A program made the translations under genes and the position numbers. From the NCBI RefSeq assembly GCF_017916255.1, contig NZ_CP072827.1:5171501-5235500 (forward strand): a stretch of 64,000 nucleotides of DNA, given 5' to 3'. The DNA is from Streptomyces mobaraensis NBRC 13819 = DSM 40847 (GTDB taxonomy: Bacteria; Actinomycetota; Actinomycetes; Streptomycetales; Streptomycetaceae). Each line of letters starts with the position of its first letter. The first letter of the stretch is position 1. This document shows, piece by piece, positions 43,487 through 52,444 of the stretch. The notes beneath the pieces were generated by a model. That model had not been told where the DNA came from. It made no database searches and saw only the letters and a list, made by a program, of their open reading frames with translations.

Positions 43487-44056
43487 CTAGCCGACCCTGT
43501 CCCGCAGCGTGTAGCCCCCGGCGATGACGCGTGCGTCGGTGGCCGAGGCCATGCACTTGGTGAGCGTCGGCTGCCCCTTCGGGGATGGTGCCGCCAGCCC
43601 TATGCGGCTGGGGCCGGCGCCCTTCGGGGCGATGTAGAAGCTCACGCCCATGCGGGCGTGCTCGGGCAATGTGGTGCGCCAGGGGTGGCCGGGGCTGGTG
43701 CGGGTGAGGGTGCCGGTGACGACGGCGGTGGGGCCGCCGGTGCGGAGGCAGTCGACCGTGAAGTCGCCCCAGTAGACCTTGGCTTGCTTTCCGGTGCCGA
43801 TTTTGTGGGAGAGGCGGAAGGTGCCCCAGGACTTGGTGGGGAAGGTGGGGCCGCTCGTGTAGGCGGCGTGGGCGTCGACGGTCAGGCGGATGTCCTCCGT
43901 GGTGACGGGGTACTCCATGCGTCCCGAGCCCCGCAGGGCGGACGTCACGATGCGGTCAGGGGCCTTGGTCGGCGTCGCGGCGTCCGCCACGCCGGCCGTG
44001 TCCGTCGTCGTGAGGATCAGGGCGAGGAGGGCGGCGGTGCGGAGGGTCCTGTTCAT
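43487..44056 (-). CDS. Secreted protein of unknown function
   Basis: A 189-residue protein with signal peptide MNRTLRTAALLALILTTTDTAGVADA. The mature part is beta-rich (FTVDCLRTGGPTAVVTGTLTRTSPGHPW..., MGVSFYIAPKG) with two Cys (VDCLR, TKCMAS) that may pair. I do not recognise a family. Codon use is a little less GC3-biased than its neighbours. The 300 bp between it and the frameshifted regulator gene hold no gene I can support. Confidence 0.72.
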   Translation of the reverse strand: MNRTLRTAALLALILTTTDTAGVADAATPTKAPDRIVTSALRGSGRMEYPVTTEDIRLTVDAHAAYTSGPTFPTKSWGTFRLSHKIGTGKQAKVYWGDFTVDCLRTGGPTAVVTGTLTRTSPGHPWRTTLPEHARMGVSFYIAPKGAGPSRIGLAAPSPKGQPTLTKCMASATDARVIAGGYTLRDRVG

Positions 44057-44236
44057 CGGTGCTCCGGTTCGGGATTCGGGAGAAGTGGTGGCCGGGGGGA
44101 CACCGTCGATCCTGGCCGGGGGTGTGTTCGCCCGCCTCCGCCGCGAGGCTCGTTCCGCTCCGTCGTGCGGGTGAGGACCGGTGCTACCCGGGGGCGATCC
44201 GATGCGGGATCCACGTCGGCCGTTCGTGGTGCCGCG

Positions 44237-45442
44237 TTACGCGGGTACGGCGCCGGGGCGTCCCGCCGCGCCGATCAGGGGGCCCACCACGAGGAGTTGT
44301 CCGGCCGCCAAGGTGAGGCAGACCGCCGCCGTGCCGGACCACAGGGCCGTGACGCCGGCGTGTTCCAGGACCTGTGTGGCGGTGATCGGGGCGGCGACCG
44401 TGGCGATGCCCCAACTGACGCCGTACGCCGCCAGATAGCGGTCGGCGCCGCCGGGTGGTGCCAGTTCCGCCACGACGCCGAGGATCCGGCCCAGGACGAG
44501 CAGATCGCCCAGGCTCCACACGACCGTGGCCGCCAGGAACGCGGGGAGGCCGGACGCCGGCGCGTAACCCGCCAGGCCGGCCGCCATCAGGGCGTGGCCG
44601 AGGGCGAGGGCCGTGGAGTCCGGGAGGGCGGCGAGGCGGCGGAGGCGCAGGGCGGGCTGGGCCGCGACGATGGTCACGGCCGAAGCGCTGAACAGCAGCC
44701 CGGCGTCGGAGGGCCGGAGGCCGCGGTGGGCGAGGGTCAACGGCAGCGCCATCGTGATCTGCAGGGAGACGAGGGCGAAGACCGTGCCGGAGGCGAACAG
44801 GGCCCACAGCGCGCGGTCCCGCCACGGGTGGGCCGGCTCGGGGAGCCCGGCGTGCCCGGCGGACCCCCGGCCGGGGCGATCGGCGGGCAGTGCGAAGCGG
44901 AGCGTCACCGCGCAGGCCAGGCAGGTCAGCGCGTCGGCGACGAACAGCCAGCGCAGGTCCCACCGGCCCAGGGCGGCGGCGATCAGGCCGGCGCCCGTAC
45001 CGCCCGCCGCGAGCGCGGCGTTGAGCAGGCTGTAGGCGCGCACCCGGTCGGCCGGGCCGACCGCGTCGGCGATCATCCCCTGGCTCGGCGGTTCGTACAG
45101 TTCGAAGGCCAGGCCGAGGAGGACCGCGAAGACCGCCACCGCGGCCAGGGAGTCGGCGACCGCGATGCCCACCTGCGCGAGCGCGCAGCCCGTGAGGCCG
45201 AGCACGATCGTCCGGCGCCGCCCGAGCCGCGCCGCCAGGTGGCCTCCGGCCAGGCGCGACGGGATGGTCGCGAGGCCGAAGGCGGCCGAGAGCAGCCCCG
45301 CCGTGGTGGCGCTCGCACCGAAGTCGGCGCTGATCAGGACGGTCAGGAAGGGCAGCGAGAAGGCCCCGAGCCGGTTGATCGCCCGCGCCGCCACCAACAG
45401 CCATACGATGCGCGGCATTGCCGTCGCCGTCGCCGTCTCCAT
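44237..45442 (-). CDS. MFS transporter, 12-helix
   Basis: A 401-residue major facilitator with RLAGGHLAARLGRRRTIVLG (motif A) after the second helix and a central loop ADRPGRGSAGHAGLPEPAHPWRDRAL between helices 6 and 7. It starts at ATG 45442; a second in-frame ATG lies eight codons later. It is divergent from a CGNR regulator gene with GTAAC repeats between, suggesting an efflux pump under that regulator. Confidence 0.88.
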   Translation of the reverse strand: METATATAMPRIVWLLVAARAINRLGAFSLPFLTVLISADFGASATTAGLLSAAFGLATIPSRLAGGHLAARLGRRRTIVLGLTGCALAQVGIAVADSLAAVAVFAVLLGLAFELYEPPSQGMIADAVGPADRVRAYSLLNAALAAGGTGAGLIAAALGRWDLRWLFVADALTCLACAVTLRFALPADRPGRGSAGHAGLPEPAHPWRDRALWALFASGTVFALVSLQITMALPLTLAHRGLRPSDAGLLFSASAVTIVAAQPALRLRRLAALPDSTALALGHALMAAGLAGYAPASGLPAFLAATVVWSLGDLLVLGRILGVVAELAPPGGADRYLAAYGVSWGIATVAAPITATQVLEHAGVTALWSGTAAVCLTLAAGQLLVVGPLIGAAGRPGAVPA

Positions 45443-45471
45443 CCCCGTCCCCCCGCCGTCCCCGCGTAACT

Positions 45472-45495
45472 GGTGAATCGAGTAACGTCGGTTAC
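45472..45495. promoter_or_regulatory. GTAAC-type operator between MFS and CGNR genes
   Basis: GTAAC-GTCG-GTTAC (45482-45495) is an inverted repeat, and one more GTAAC (within GCGTAACTGG) lies about 16 bp to the left. Site lies in the 88-bp divergent spacer. Confidence 0.5.
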
Positions 45496-45530
45496 GGACG
45501 CTAGCCCCGGAAGGAGTGACTGGTCAAGTG

Positions 45531-46109
45531 ATGTTCGACAGTCACGTCGCGCTGCTGCTGGACCAAGCCGTCGCGCTCGTGAACACGTTGACCGATGGAG
45601 CCGCGCGCGGCCGCCCCTACACCGCGCCCCGCGGAACCGGGCTCCGGACCGCGATCGACGCCGCGCTACCGCGCACCGCCTCCTCGCTGCCGCGCGACAT
45701 CGACGACGAGCAGGCGGCGTATCTGTCCGGAGCGGCCCGGCGCATGCGCGACGTCTTCCAGGCCATGCAGGACGGGCGGCCGGACGACGCGGCGGCGGCC
45801 GTGAACGACCTGCTGCGCGACACCGGCGCCCGGCCGCGGCTGGACCGGGGTGCCGGTGAACCCTGGCAGCTGCACTTCCACGGCCCCGACGACTCCTTCG
45901 CCGCGGGGTCCAGTGCCGCCTGCGCCACCGCGCTCGCCGTGGCGGTGGGCGGTGGCCTCGCCGGGCGGCTGGGCGTCTGCCGCGCCGACCGCTGCGACCG
46001 CGTCTACGTCGACCTCTCCCGCAACGCCGCCCGCCGGTTCTGCTCCACCGCCTGCCAGAACCGCGCCAAGGCCGCCGCCTTCCGCGCCCGCCAGGACGCT
46101 CGCGGCTGA
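45531..46109 (+). CDS. CGNR zinc-finger / ABATE-domain regulator
   Basis: A 192-residue protein. The N-terminal two thirds are the ABATE-like helical domain (HVALLLDQAVALVNTLTDG). The C-terminus is a CGNR-type zinc finger: VCRADRCDRVYVDLSRNAARRFCSTACQNRAKAAAF with four Cys ligands (CxxxxC and CSTAC). ATG at 45531 has GGAAGGAG upstream; GTG at 45516 would overlap that site. It probably represses the divergent MFS gene. Confidence 0.88.
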   Translation: MFDSHVALLLDQAVALVNTLTDGAARGRPYTAPRGTGLRTAIDAALPRTASSLPRDIDDEQAAYLSGAARRMRDVFQAMQDGRPDDAAAAVNDLLRDTGARPRLDRGAGEPWQLHFHGPDDSFAAGSSAACATALAVAVGGGLAGRLGVCRADRCDRVYVDLSRNAARRFCSTACQNRAKAAAFRARQDARG

Positions 46110-46144
46110 CGCGCGACGGGGTCCGGGTACGCGGGTGCCTTACG

Positions 46145-46288
46145 CGGTGCCGGGGCGGGCGCTGCACGCGGTCCCGGTGCGTGGGGCTCACGCCGTGCCG
46201 GTGCGTGCGGCTCACGCGGTGCCGGTGCGTGCGGCTCACGCGGTGCCGGTGCGTGCGGCTCACGCCGTGCCGGTGCGTGCGCCTCGAC
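46145..46288. repeat. Six tandem 24-bp repeats
   Basis: Unit CGGTGCCGGTGCGTGCGGCTCACG repeated six times; the middle three copies are nearly identical and the outer ones diverged. On the plus strand one frame reads as an octapeptide repeat (AVPVRAAH) but has no start or ribosome site; I treat the array as noncoding. It fills the gap between two convergent genes. Confidence 0.75.
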
Positions 46289-46356
46289 GCCGCGCCTCAC
46301 GGGCGTACCTCACCGGATGTACCTCGCCAGGCGTGCCCCACCGGGCCACCGCGCCC

Positions 46357-48039
46357 TCACCCCCTCGGTGGCGGAACCCGTTCCACATACGGCCCGTCCG
46401 TGAGCCGGCGGCCCAGGATCGGGGCGCGGGGGCCCGGGGACGGGTCGATGCGGATGACGGTGGCCAGGCCGCGGGTGGGGACGGGGAGCGGGGGAGGCTC
46501 CTCCTCGGCGGTGGGCTCGGGGTGCGGGGTGATCGCGGGGCGGAGTTCGGCCAGGAGGTGGTCGGCGGCGGCGGGGACGCCGGCCAGGCGGAGGATCTCC
46601 GCCAGGGCGCGGGCCTCGGTGCGGGGACGCTCGCGGGCGGCGAAGCCGAGGAGCCAGCGGGCGTCCTCGGAACGGCCGGCCGACTCCAGCGAGCGGACCA
46701 GCGGTGGTACGTCGCCGAGCGCCCGCAGCCGGCCGGCGGCCATGAGGATCTGGTAGACGTCCGAGTGCAGGCCCGCCTCCCGGAGCGCGGCCACCACCTC
46801 CAGGACCCGTTCCGCGGACTCCGCGCGGGCGACCGCGACATGGACGTGCGAGGCGTCCTGCGGCCGCCCGGCGCGGAACAGGGCCGTGAGGACGGCGGGG
46901 ACGCGGGCGGCGGGGCGGGTCCGGGCCACGGCCGTGAGGACGCGCTCGGCGTCCGCCGGCTGTTCGTCGGCGTGCAGCAGGGCCACCACGCGCTGGACGA
47001 AGCCGGGGTTGCCGTCCCGGCCCACGGTGGTGGCCAGGTGCCGGGCCGCGGTGTCCTGGCCGTGGGCGCGGGCGTCGGACAGGGCGCGTACCGCCGTCAG
47101 CGGGGAGTTGTCCGGCGGTGGAGTCGTCCGGACGTCGCCGGGGGTGCCCCAGGGCTTGTCCGGGCGGTTGTCCGGGCGGTTGTCCGGTGGATCTGTCCGG
47201 GCTTCGCCCCCGGTTGTCCGGACCGGGCCCCCGGTTGTCCGGTCGTCCGGACCGGACAGGGAGGCGCGGCGCAGTGCGTCCCGTTCGGCCCGGACCCGCC
47301 GCAACTCCTGTGCGAGCAGCGTACGTCGGGCCTCGCTCCGCTGGAGTCGCCGGTGCGCCCGCCGCAGTTGCTCCGTGCGCACGCCGTCCGCCCCTCCCCG
47401 GGCACGCAGTTCGTCCAGGTCCTTCTCCAGTCGTCCGACGGTCGTGAGGAGCAGGACGGACAGCTGGTGTGCCCCGTCCCGCGCGCGTTCCGCCTCGGCG
47501 GCCCGGTCCAGCGCGGCGCGCAGCGCCTCGTCGGCCGGCCCGCCGGGAGCCGAGCGGGAGGGATCGTCCGGGCTTCCGCCGGAGCGGCAGTCATCAAGCG
47601 GGCAATCAACGGGCCGGCCTTCGTCGCCCCTCGCGCCACCGACTCCGCCATCCTCGTACCGACCGGGTTGTCCGGCCCGTTCCCCGCGTTGTCCGGTCCG
47701 GCCGTCGCGCCGCAGCGCGGTCGCCCGGACGCGCTCCCACACGGGACGTGCCTCGTCGAGCAGCCGGGAGCGCTCCGCGTCGTCCCGGGAGCAGACGTCG
47801 GCGACGGCCTCCACGAAGTCCCAGCGCGGGTTCGCGCCGGCAAGCCGGTCCGAGACCGTGGAGCGGGCGGGCACCCGCCCGTCCGTGAAGTGCTCGGGCT
47901 GCAGGGCGCCCGCCAGGTCCCTGACGCGCAGTCCGGCCTTGTCCAGCCAGGCGCGCTGTAGGTCGGCCAGCTCCCGGGCAGGGCCGGAGGGGCCGCGCAG
48001 CGGTCCCCAGGGTCGTGTCCGCCTCCTTCCCTCACTCAA
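46357..48039 (-). CDS. Large HTH protein with coiled coil and helical repeats
   Basis: A 560-residue protein from a TTG start (AAGGAGAGG upstream). Residues about 20-110 look like the N-terminal regulator domain seen in many streptomycete proteins (LQRAWLDKAGLRVRDLAGAL...STVSDRLAGANPRWDFVEAVADVCSRD). Residues about 165-260 are charged and probably coiled-coil. A Pro/Asp-rich linker with PDNRPDNRPDK repeats follows. Residues about 300-500 are alpha-helical repeats of roughly 34 residues (VQRVVALLHADEQPADAERVLTAVAR...). It may be a regulator or scaffold. Six CCRTTGC heptamers lie just upstream. Confidence 0.78.
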   Translation of the reverse strand: MSEGRRRTRPWGPLRGPSGPARELADLQRAWLDKAGLRVRDLAGALQPEHFTDGRVPARSTVSDRLAGANPRWDFVEAVADVCSRDDAERSRLLDEARPVWERVRATALRRDGRTGQRGERAGQPGRYEDGGVGGARGDEGRPVDCPLDDCRSGGSPDDPSRSAPGGPADEALRAALDRAAEAERARDGAHQLSVLLLTTVGRLEKDLDELRARGGADGVRTEQLRRAHRRLQRSEARRTLLAQELRRVRAERDALRRASLSGPDDRTTGGPVRTTGGEARTDPPDNRPDNRPDKPWGTPGDVRTTPPPDNSPLTAVRALSDARAHGQDTAARHLATTVGRDGNPGFVQRVVALLHADEQPADAERVLTAVARTRPAARVPAVLTALFRAGRPQDASHVHVAVARAESAERVLEVVAALREAGLHSDVYQILMAAGRLRALGDVPPLVRSLESAGRSEDARWLLGFAARERPRTEARALAEILRLAGVPAAADHLLAELRPAITPHPEPTAEEEPPPLPVPTRGLATVIRIDPSPGPRAPILGRRLTDGPYVERVPPPRG

Positions 48040-48058
48040 CGTCCCTCTCCTTGTGTTC

Positions 48059-48110
48059 GCAACGGCAATGAATGCAATCGATAGCAACGGTTGGCGACGG
48101 CTGGCAATGG
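48059..48110. promoter_or_regulatory. Iteron-like array, 10-bp period
   Basis: GC(A/G)A(C/T)-type units begin at 48059, 48065, 48074, 48084, 48094 and 48104; the last four are spaced exactly 10 bp. On the minus strand they read as CCRTTGC heptamers on one face of the helix. The array begins 20 bp upstream of the TTG start of the 560-residue protein. Confidence 0.55.
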
Positions 48111-48152
48111 ATCTTGTCCATGCTTGTCCGGCCGGACGCCCGGACCAGTGGA

Positions 48153-48169
48153 CCAACGGATTCCGTTGG
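48153..48169. promoter_or_regulatory. 17-bp palindrome in the divergent spacer
   Basis: CCAACGGA-T-TCCGTTGG, perfect 8+1+8. It lies between the divergent 560-residue protein gene and the microprotein/sigma cassette. The 444-bp spacer (48040-48483) holds no gene otherwise. Confidence 0.5.
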
Positions 48170-48483
48170 ACGAACCTCGCTCTGGAGGCCGGTCCGCCGG
48201 GGGAGTTGATGGATCTCATACTGAAGCACGCGTCATGCTTCCGGCGCACCGGGTGGTGGGGTCGACTCCGGGTTCGATCAGGGAAAACCCCGAGACGTTT
48301 CGCACTGGTGAACGAGGCGAGGAGTGGCCGGCCCGGCACGTCCGGCGCTTCCCCGCATCCGGGGCCTGCACGTTCGGGCCCCGAACGGCGCTTGTACCCA
48401 TGGAGACCACGCGTCTCCGGCGCCGCATGGGGGATGACCGGCGTCCCCCCACTCCACACCGCTACGCAGTACGGGAGAAGCAG

Positions 48484-48675
48484 GTGCATCAAGAGAACGC
48501 GGCGCGATGGATCGAAGTCGGCCTGGCCTTGCGGGTGTTCGGACCGGACGCCTTCCGGTTGCTGCGCCGGCTGCTCGCCGCCGGCGTCCGGATCGGTATC
48601 TCCGGCCTGGCCGGCGGCCCCCGCCACTCGGGACCGGTGAAGCCCTCCTGCAAGCACGGAGGCCGCTGTGACTGA
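48484..48675 (+). CDS. 63-residue microprotein upstream of a sigma factor
   Basis: GTG start with GGGAGAAG upstream. Sequence VHQENAARWIEVGLALRVFGPDAFRLLRRLLAAGVRIGISGL... is an amphipathic helix followed by a short Cys/His-containing tail (KPSCKHGGRCD) that could bind a metal. It overlaps the sigma-factor start by 8 bases, so coupling is likely. No family recognised; a small sigma partner is conceivable. Confidence 0.6.
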   Translation: MHQENAARWIEVGLALRVFGPDAFRLLRRLLAAGVRIGISGLAGGPRHSGPVKPSCKHGGRCD

Positions 48676-49303
48676 GGGGGTGCCCGACGGGGAAGACCCG
48701 ATGGAGCGGTGGCCGGACGCCGACCGGCTGTCGTTCTGGGCCTTCCACCTCGCCCGCAGACGGGACTACATGCGGTTCGCCTACGCCCGGTTGGGGTCCG
48801 ACGCCGACGCGGAGGAGGCGGTGGACCTCGCCTTCGAAGCCGTCATGCACAGCTGGCCCCGCATGCTGCGGATGGCCCACCTGGAGCAGTACGCCTGGAC
48901 GATCCTCAAGCACCGCATCTGCGACCAGTGGCGCCGCCGCAGGCGCCGCCCCGAGCCCATGGACACCGACGCCTTCGAGGCCGCCCTCCGCGACCAGGCC
49001 GAGGACCCCTATGAACTCCTCGCCGATTTCATACAGTTGAACGAGGCCATCAGCGGTCTGAGTGAGCGCCAGCGGGACGCGGTTGTGCTTCGGTACCGCA
49101 TCGGCTACACCACCTCCGAAGCGGCGGAACTGCTGGGCATCGAGGAGGCCACCGTGCGCTCCCACGTCAGCCAGGCATGCCGGCGGCTGGCCCGGGTGCT
49201 GCGGACGGGCGTCACCGGAGCACCGCGCGGCGAAGGGACCCCGGGCGCCCCCGGGGCCCCGGAGGCCACGGCCGACACCGCACCGCGGGAGGAGACCCCA
49301 TGA
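48668..49303 (+). CDS. Sigma-70-family (ECF-like) RNA polymerase sigma factor
   Basis: A 211-residue sigma factor starting at GTG. Region 2 is seen in FRYARLGSDADAEEAVDLAFEAVMHSW-like sequence (RRDYMRFAYARLGSDADAEEAV...YAWTILKHRICDQWRRR), region 4 in ISGLSERQRDAVVLRYRIGYTTSEAAELLGIEEATVRSHVSQACRRLARVL. A 30-residue Pro/Ala/Gly tail follows. It is coupled to the microprotein upstream and, by an ATGA overlap, to the gene downstream, which may encode a regulator of its activity. Confidence 0.9.
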   Translation: MTEGVPDGEDPMERWPDADRLSFWAFHLARRRDYMRFAYARLGSDADAEEAVDLAFEAVMHSWPRMLRMAHLEQYAWTILKHRICDQWRRRRRRPEPMDTDAFEAALRDQAEDPYELLADFIQLNEAISGLSERQRDAVVLRYRIGYTTSEAAELLGIEEATVRSHVSQACRRLARVLRTGVTGAPRGEGTPGAPGAPEATADTAPREETP

Positions 49304-50022
49304 CCGACGACCTCGCGCCCGCGGCCCGGGGCAGAGTCGAACGACTGCTGTCCCTGGCCCGCACCCGGGACCGCTACGCCGACTACGACGTGCCGGCGGC
49401 CGAGGCGCGCCTCCGGGCCCGGCTGTCCGCCCGCGCCCGCCGGACCGCGCCGGCCGTCTTCGTCGCCTGGTCCCCGGCCTGGACGGAGCCCGCCCCCGGA
49501 GCCGCGGGCACCCTCGGCGACCCACCCGCCCCCGGCGGCCGGGCCGCCCCCGACGCCGACCGCGCCTGGTGGGACCTGACGGACATGAGCCTGGCCGTGC
49601 TGCGCGCCCCGGACGCCCCCCGCGACCTCGACCGGTTCATCCGCGACCGGTGCGCGGGCCGCACCGGCGCGCGGGTCTTCGCCTGCCTGCTGCACCTGGC
49701 CGACCACGGCGACGGCGCCCGCTTCTGGTGGCAGTTCGCGGCCGGCGCGGGCGACGGCACGGCCGAGTACTGCCTGTTCCTGGACCACTCCTGCCGCGGT
49801 GAGTACCACGACGCGGCCTTCTGGTGCGGGGAGCTCGTCCGCCACGGCTTCGTCCCGGACCGGGTGTGGGGCGACCGGGCCGCCGCCACGGCCGCGCGCC
49901 GCCTGCCCGAACCGCCCGTCGTCCACTTCAGCGAGCACCACGACCCGGACCTCGGCGCGATCCCGCTCCCCGAGCCCCCCCTCGTCCAGGACCTGCGCGC
50001 CCTCGCGGCGGCGGCTCCCTAG
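49300..50022 (+). CDS. Protein of unknown function coupled to the sigma factor
   Basis: A 240-residue soluble protein. ATG overlaps the sigma stop (ATGA) and has GGGAGGAG upstream. The middle contains RVFACLLHLADHGDGARFWWQFAAGAGDG and EYHDAAFWCGELVRHGF, which read like helical repeat pairs. No membrane helix or zinc-binding anti-sigma motif (HxxxCxxC) is visible, so it is not a standard anti-sigma factor. Function unknown. It converges with glgB. Confidence 0.72.
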   Translation: MTDDLAPAARGRVERLLSLARTRDRYADYDVPAAEARLRARLSARARRTAPAVFVAWSPAWTEPAPGAAGTLGDPPAPGGRAAPDADRAWWDLTDMSLAVLRAPDAPRDLDRFIRDRCAGRTGARVFACLLHLADHGDGARFWWQFAAGAGDGTAEYCLFLDHSCRGEYHDAAFWCGELVRHGFVPDRVWGDRAAATAARRLPEPPVVHFSEHHDPDLGAIPLPEPPLVQDLRALAAAAP

Positions 50023-50071
50023 GCCCCCGGGCCCCTTGGCCCCCGGGCTCCAGGCCCCGAGGGCCAAGCCC

Positions 50072-52402
50072 TCACCCCGGCCGGAACCACACCGTCGCCA
50101 GCGGCGGCAGCGTCGGCTCGATGCTCGCGGGCCGCCCGTGCCGGCCCACCGGGAGCGCCTTGACGGGATCGGGGTTGCCGACGCCGCTGCCGCCGTACCG
50201 GGCCGCGTCCGTGTTGAGGCACTCCTCCCAGACCGCCGTCCCGGCCGGCACCCCCAGCCGGTACCCGGTCCGGACGACGGGCGAGAAGTTGCTCACCGCC
50301 AGCAGCGGCGAGCCGTCGGCGGCGAAGCGGAGGAAGGCGAGGACGTTGTCCTCCGCCGCGTCGCCGACGACCCAGGAGAAGCCGTCCGGCACCGTGTCGT
50401 ACTCCCACAGCGCGGGCGTGGCCCGGTAGCGGGCGTTGAGGTCGCGGACGAGGTCCCGTACGCCCCGGTGGTCGCCCCCGGCCGCGTACGTGGGGTCGAG
50501 CAGCCACCAGTCCGGTCCATGCCCCTCCGACCACTCGGCCCCCTGGGCGAACTCCTGGCCCATGAAGAGCAGTTGCTTGCCCGGATGGGACCACATGAAC
50601 CCCAGGAAGGCCCGGTGGTTGGCCCGCTGCTGCCACCAGTCGCCCGGCATCTTCGACACCAGGGACCGCTTCCCGTGCACCACCTCGTCGTGCGAGATCG
50701 GCAGCACGTAGTTCTCGCTGTACGCGTAGACCATGGCGAACGTCATCTCGCCGTGGTGGTACTTGCGGTGCACCGGCTCCTTCGCCATGTACTCCAGCGA
50801 GTCGTGCATCCAGCCCATGTTCCACTTCAGCCCGAAGCCCAGCCCGCCGAAGCCGCCCGGCCCCACGTGGTGGGTGGCCCGGGTGACCCCGTCCCAGGCG
50901 GTGGACTCCTCCGCCACCGTGACGATCCCCGGGCAGCGCCGGTAGACGGTGGCGTTCATCTCCTGGAGGAACGCCACCGCGTCCAGGTTCTCCCGCCCGC
51001 CGTGCTCGTTGGGCGTCCACTGACCGGGCCCGCGCGAGTAGTCGAGGTAGAGCATCGAGGCGACGGCGTCCACCCGCAGCCCGTCGATGTGGTACTCCTC
51101 GCACCAGTAGACGGCGTTCGCCACCAGGAAGTTGCGCACCTCCGTGCGCCCGTAGTCGAACTCCAGCGTCCCCCAGTCCGGATGCGCCGCCCGCAGCGGG
51201 TCGGCCGGCTCGTACAGCGGACGCCCGTCGAACTCCGCCAGCGCCCATGCGTCCCGCGGGAAGTGCGCCGGCACCCAGTCGACCAGCACCCCGATGCCCG
51301 CCTGGTGCAGCCTGTCCACCAGGTACTTGAACTCGTCCGGCGTGCCCAGCCGGGCGGTCGGCGCGTAGAAGCCCGTCACCTGGTAGCCCCACGAGCCGCC
51401 GTACGGGTGCTCCGCGACCGGCAGGAACTCCACGTGCGTGAAGCCCAGGTCCGTCACGTACGCGGAGAGCTGCTCGGCCAGCTGCCGGTAGCCCAGGCCG
51501 GGCCGCCAGGACGGCAGGTGCACCTCGTAGACGGAGAACGGCGCCGTGTGCGCCGGCCGGTCGCCGCGCCGGGCCATCCAGTCGCCGTCGCCCCACTCGT
51601 GGTGCGAGACGTGCACCACCGACGCGGTGGCGGGCGGCGCCTCCGTGCGCCGGGCCATCGGGTCGGCCCGCAGGGTGTGCGTCCCGTCGGGCCGGGTGAT
51701 GTCGAACTTGTACAACTCGCCCTCGCCGACCCCCGGGACGAACAGCTCCCACACCCCCGTCGCCCCCAGCGAGCGCATCGGGTGGGCCGTGCCGTCCCAG
51801 AGGTTGAACCCGCCCGCCACCCGCACCCCGAGGGCGTTCGGCGCCCACACCGTGAACCGGGTGCCCGTCACCCCCTGGTGCGTCATCGGCCACGCGCCGA
51901 GCGCCTGCCACAGCTGTTCGTGGCGCCCCTCGCCGATCAGGTAGAGGTCGAGCTCGCCGAGGGCGGGCAGGAAGCGGTACGGATCGTCGATCTCGACCTC
52001 GCTGACCTCACCGACCTCGCCCGCCTCGTTGTCTTCGTACGCCACGTGCAGCCGGTACTCGGGGATCTCCCGCAGCGGCAGCACCCCGCCGAAGAAGCCG
52101 TCCCCCTCCGGGAGCAGCTCCGCCCGCAGCCCCTTGGCCACCACGGTCACCGCGCGGGCGTACGGGCGGAGCACCCGGAACGCCACCCCGCCCGGGGCGT
52201 GGTGGGCGCCCAGCAGGGCGTGCGGATCGTGGTGGGCGCCGCTCAGCAGCCGTGCGCGCTCGGCCTCGTCCGGGCGTGGTGCGGGCCGCACCCCCCGCCC
52301 GCCGGCCGGCGCGGGCGGGGAGCCGGGGCGTCGGCGGCCGGGCAGGAACGTGGCGGGGACGAACCCGCTGGGGGGCTCGTGGGACGACGGTCGAGCGGTC
52401 AC
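50072..52402 (-). CDS. glgB: 1,4-alpha-glucan branching enzyme GlgB
   Basis: A 776-residue GH13 enzyme that adds alpha-1,6 branches to linear glucan. Two N-terminal carbohydrate-binding modules (about 55-150, 170-265) precede the barrel. Catalytic residues are Asp445 in [18 protein letters not shown], Glu498 in TVAEES, and the Asp of [12 protein letters not shown]. The N-terminal region holds an unusual acidic insert ([12 protein letters not shown], about 126-137). GTG start with GGAGGAAGA. It is the last gene of the GlgE-pathway cluster, 42 bp after pep2. Confidence 0.96.
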   Translation of the reverse strand: MTARPSSHEPPSGFVPATFLPGRRRPGSPPAPAGGRGVRPAPRPDEAERARLLSGAHHDPHALLGAHHAPGGVAFRVLRPYARAVTVVAKGLRAELLPEGDGFFGGVLPLREIPEYRLHVAYEDNEAGEVGEVSEVEIDDPYRFLPALGELDLYLIGEGRHEQLWQALGAWPMTHQGVTGTRFTVWAPNALGVRVAGGFNLWDGTAHPMRSLGATGVWELFVPGVGEGELYKFDITRPDGTHTLRADPMARRTEAPPATASVVHVSHHEWGDGDWMARRGDRPAHTAPFSVYEVHLPSWRPGLGYRQLAEQLSAYVTDLGFTHVEFLPVAEHPYGGSWGYQVTGFYAPTARLGTPDEFKYLVDRLHQAGIGVLVDWVPAHFPRDAWALAEFDGRPLYEPADPLRAAHPDWGTLEFDYGRTEVRNFLVANAVYWCEEYHIDGLRVDAVASMLYLDYSRGPGQWTPNEHGGRENLDAVAFLQEMNATVYRRCPGIVTVAEESTAWDGVTRATHHVGPGGFGGLGFGLKWNMGWMHDSLEYMAKEPVHRKYHHGEMTFAMVYAYSENYVLPISHDEVVHGKRSLVSKMPGDWWQQRANHRAFLGFMWSHPGKQLLFMGQEFAQGAEWSEGHGPDWWLLDPTYAAGGDHRGVRDLVRDLNARYRATPALWEYDTVPDGFSWVVGDAAEDNVLAFLRFAADGSPLLAVSNFSPVVRTGYRLGVPAGTAVWEECLNTDAARYGGSGVGNPDPVKALPVGRHGRPASIEPTLPPLATVWFRPG

Positions 52403-52444
52403 GGGGTCTTCCTCCCGGAAGTCATCAAGGGGGGACGGGTGCGG

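Noticed and set aside
46145-46400. Octapeptide-repeat protein (AVPVRAAH) from the 24-bp array
   Set aside because: The frame has no start codon with a ribosome site and depends wholly on the repeat length being a multiple of three.
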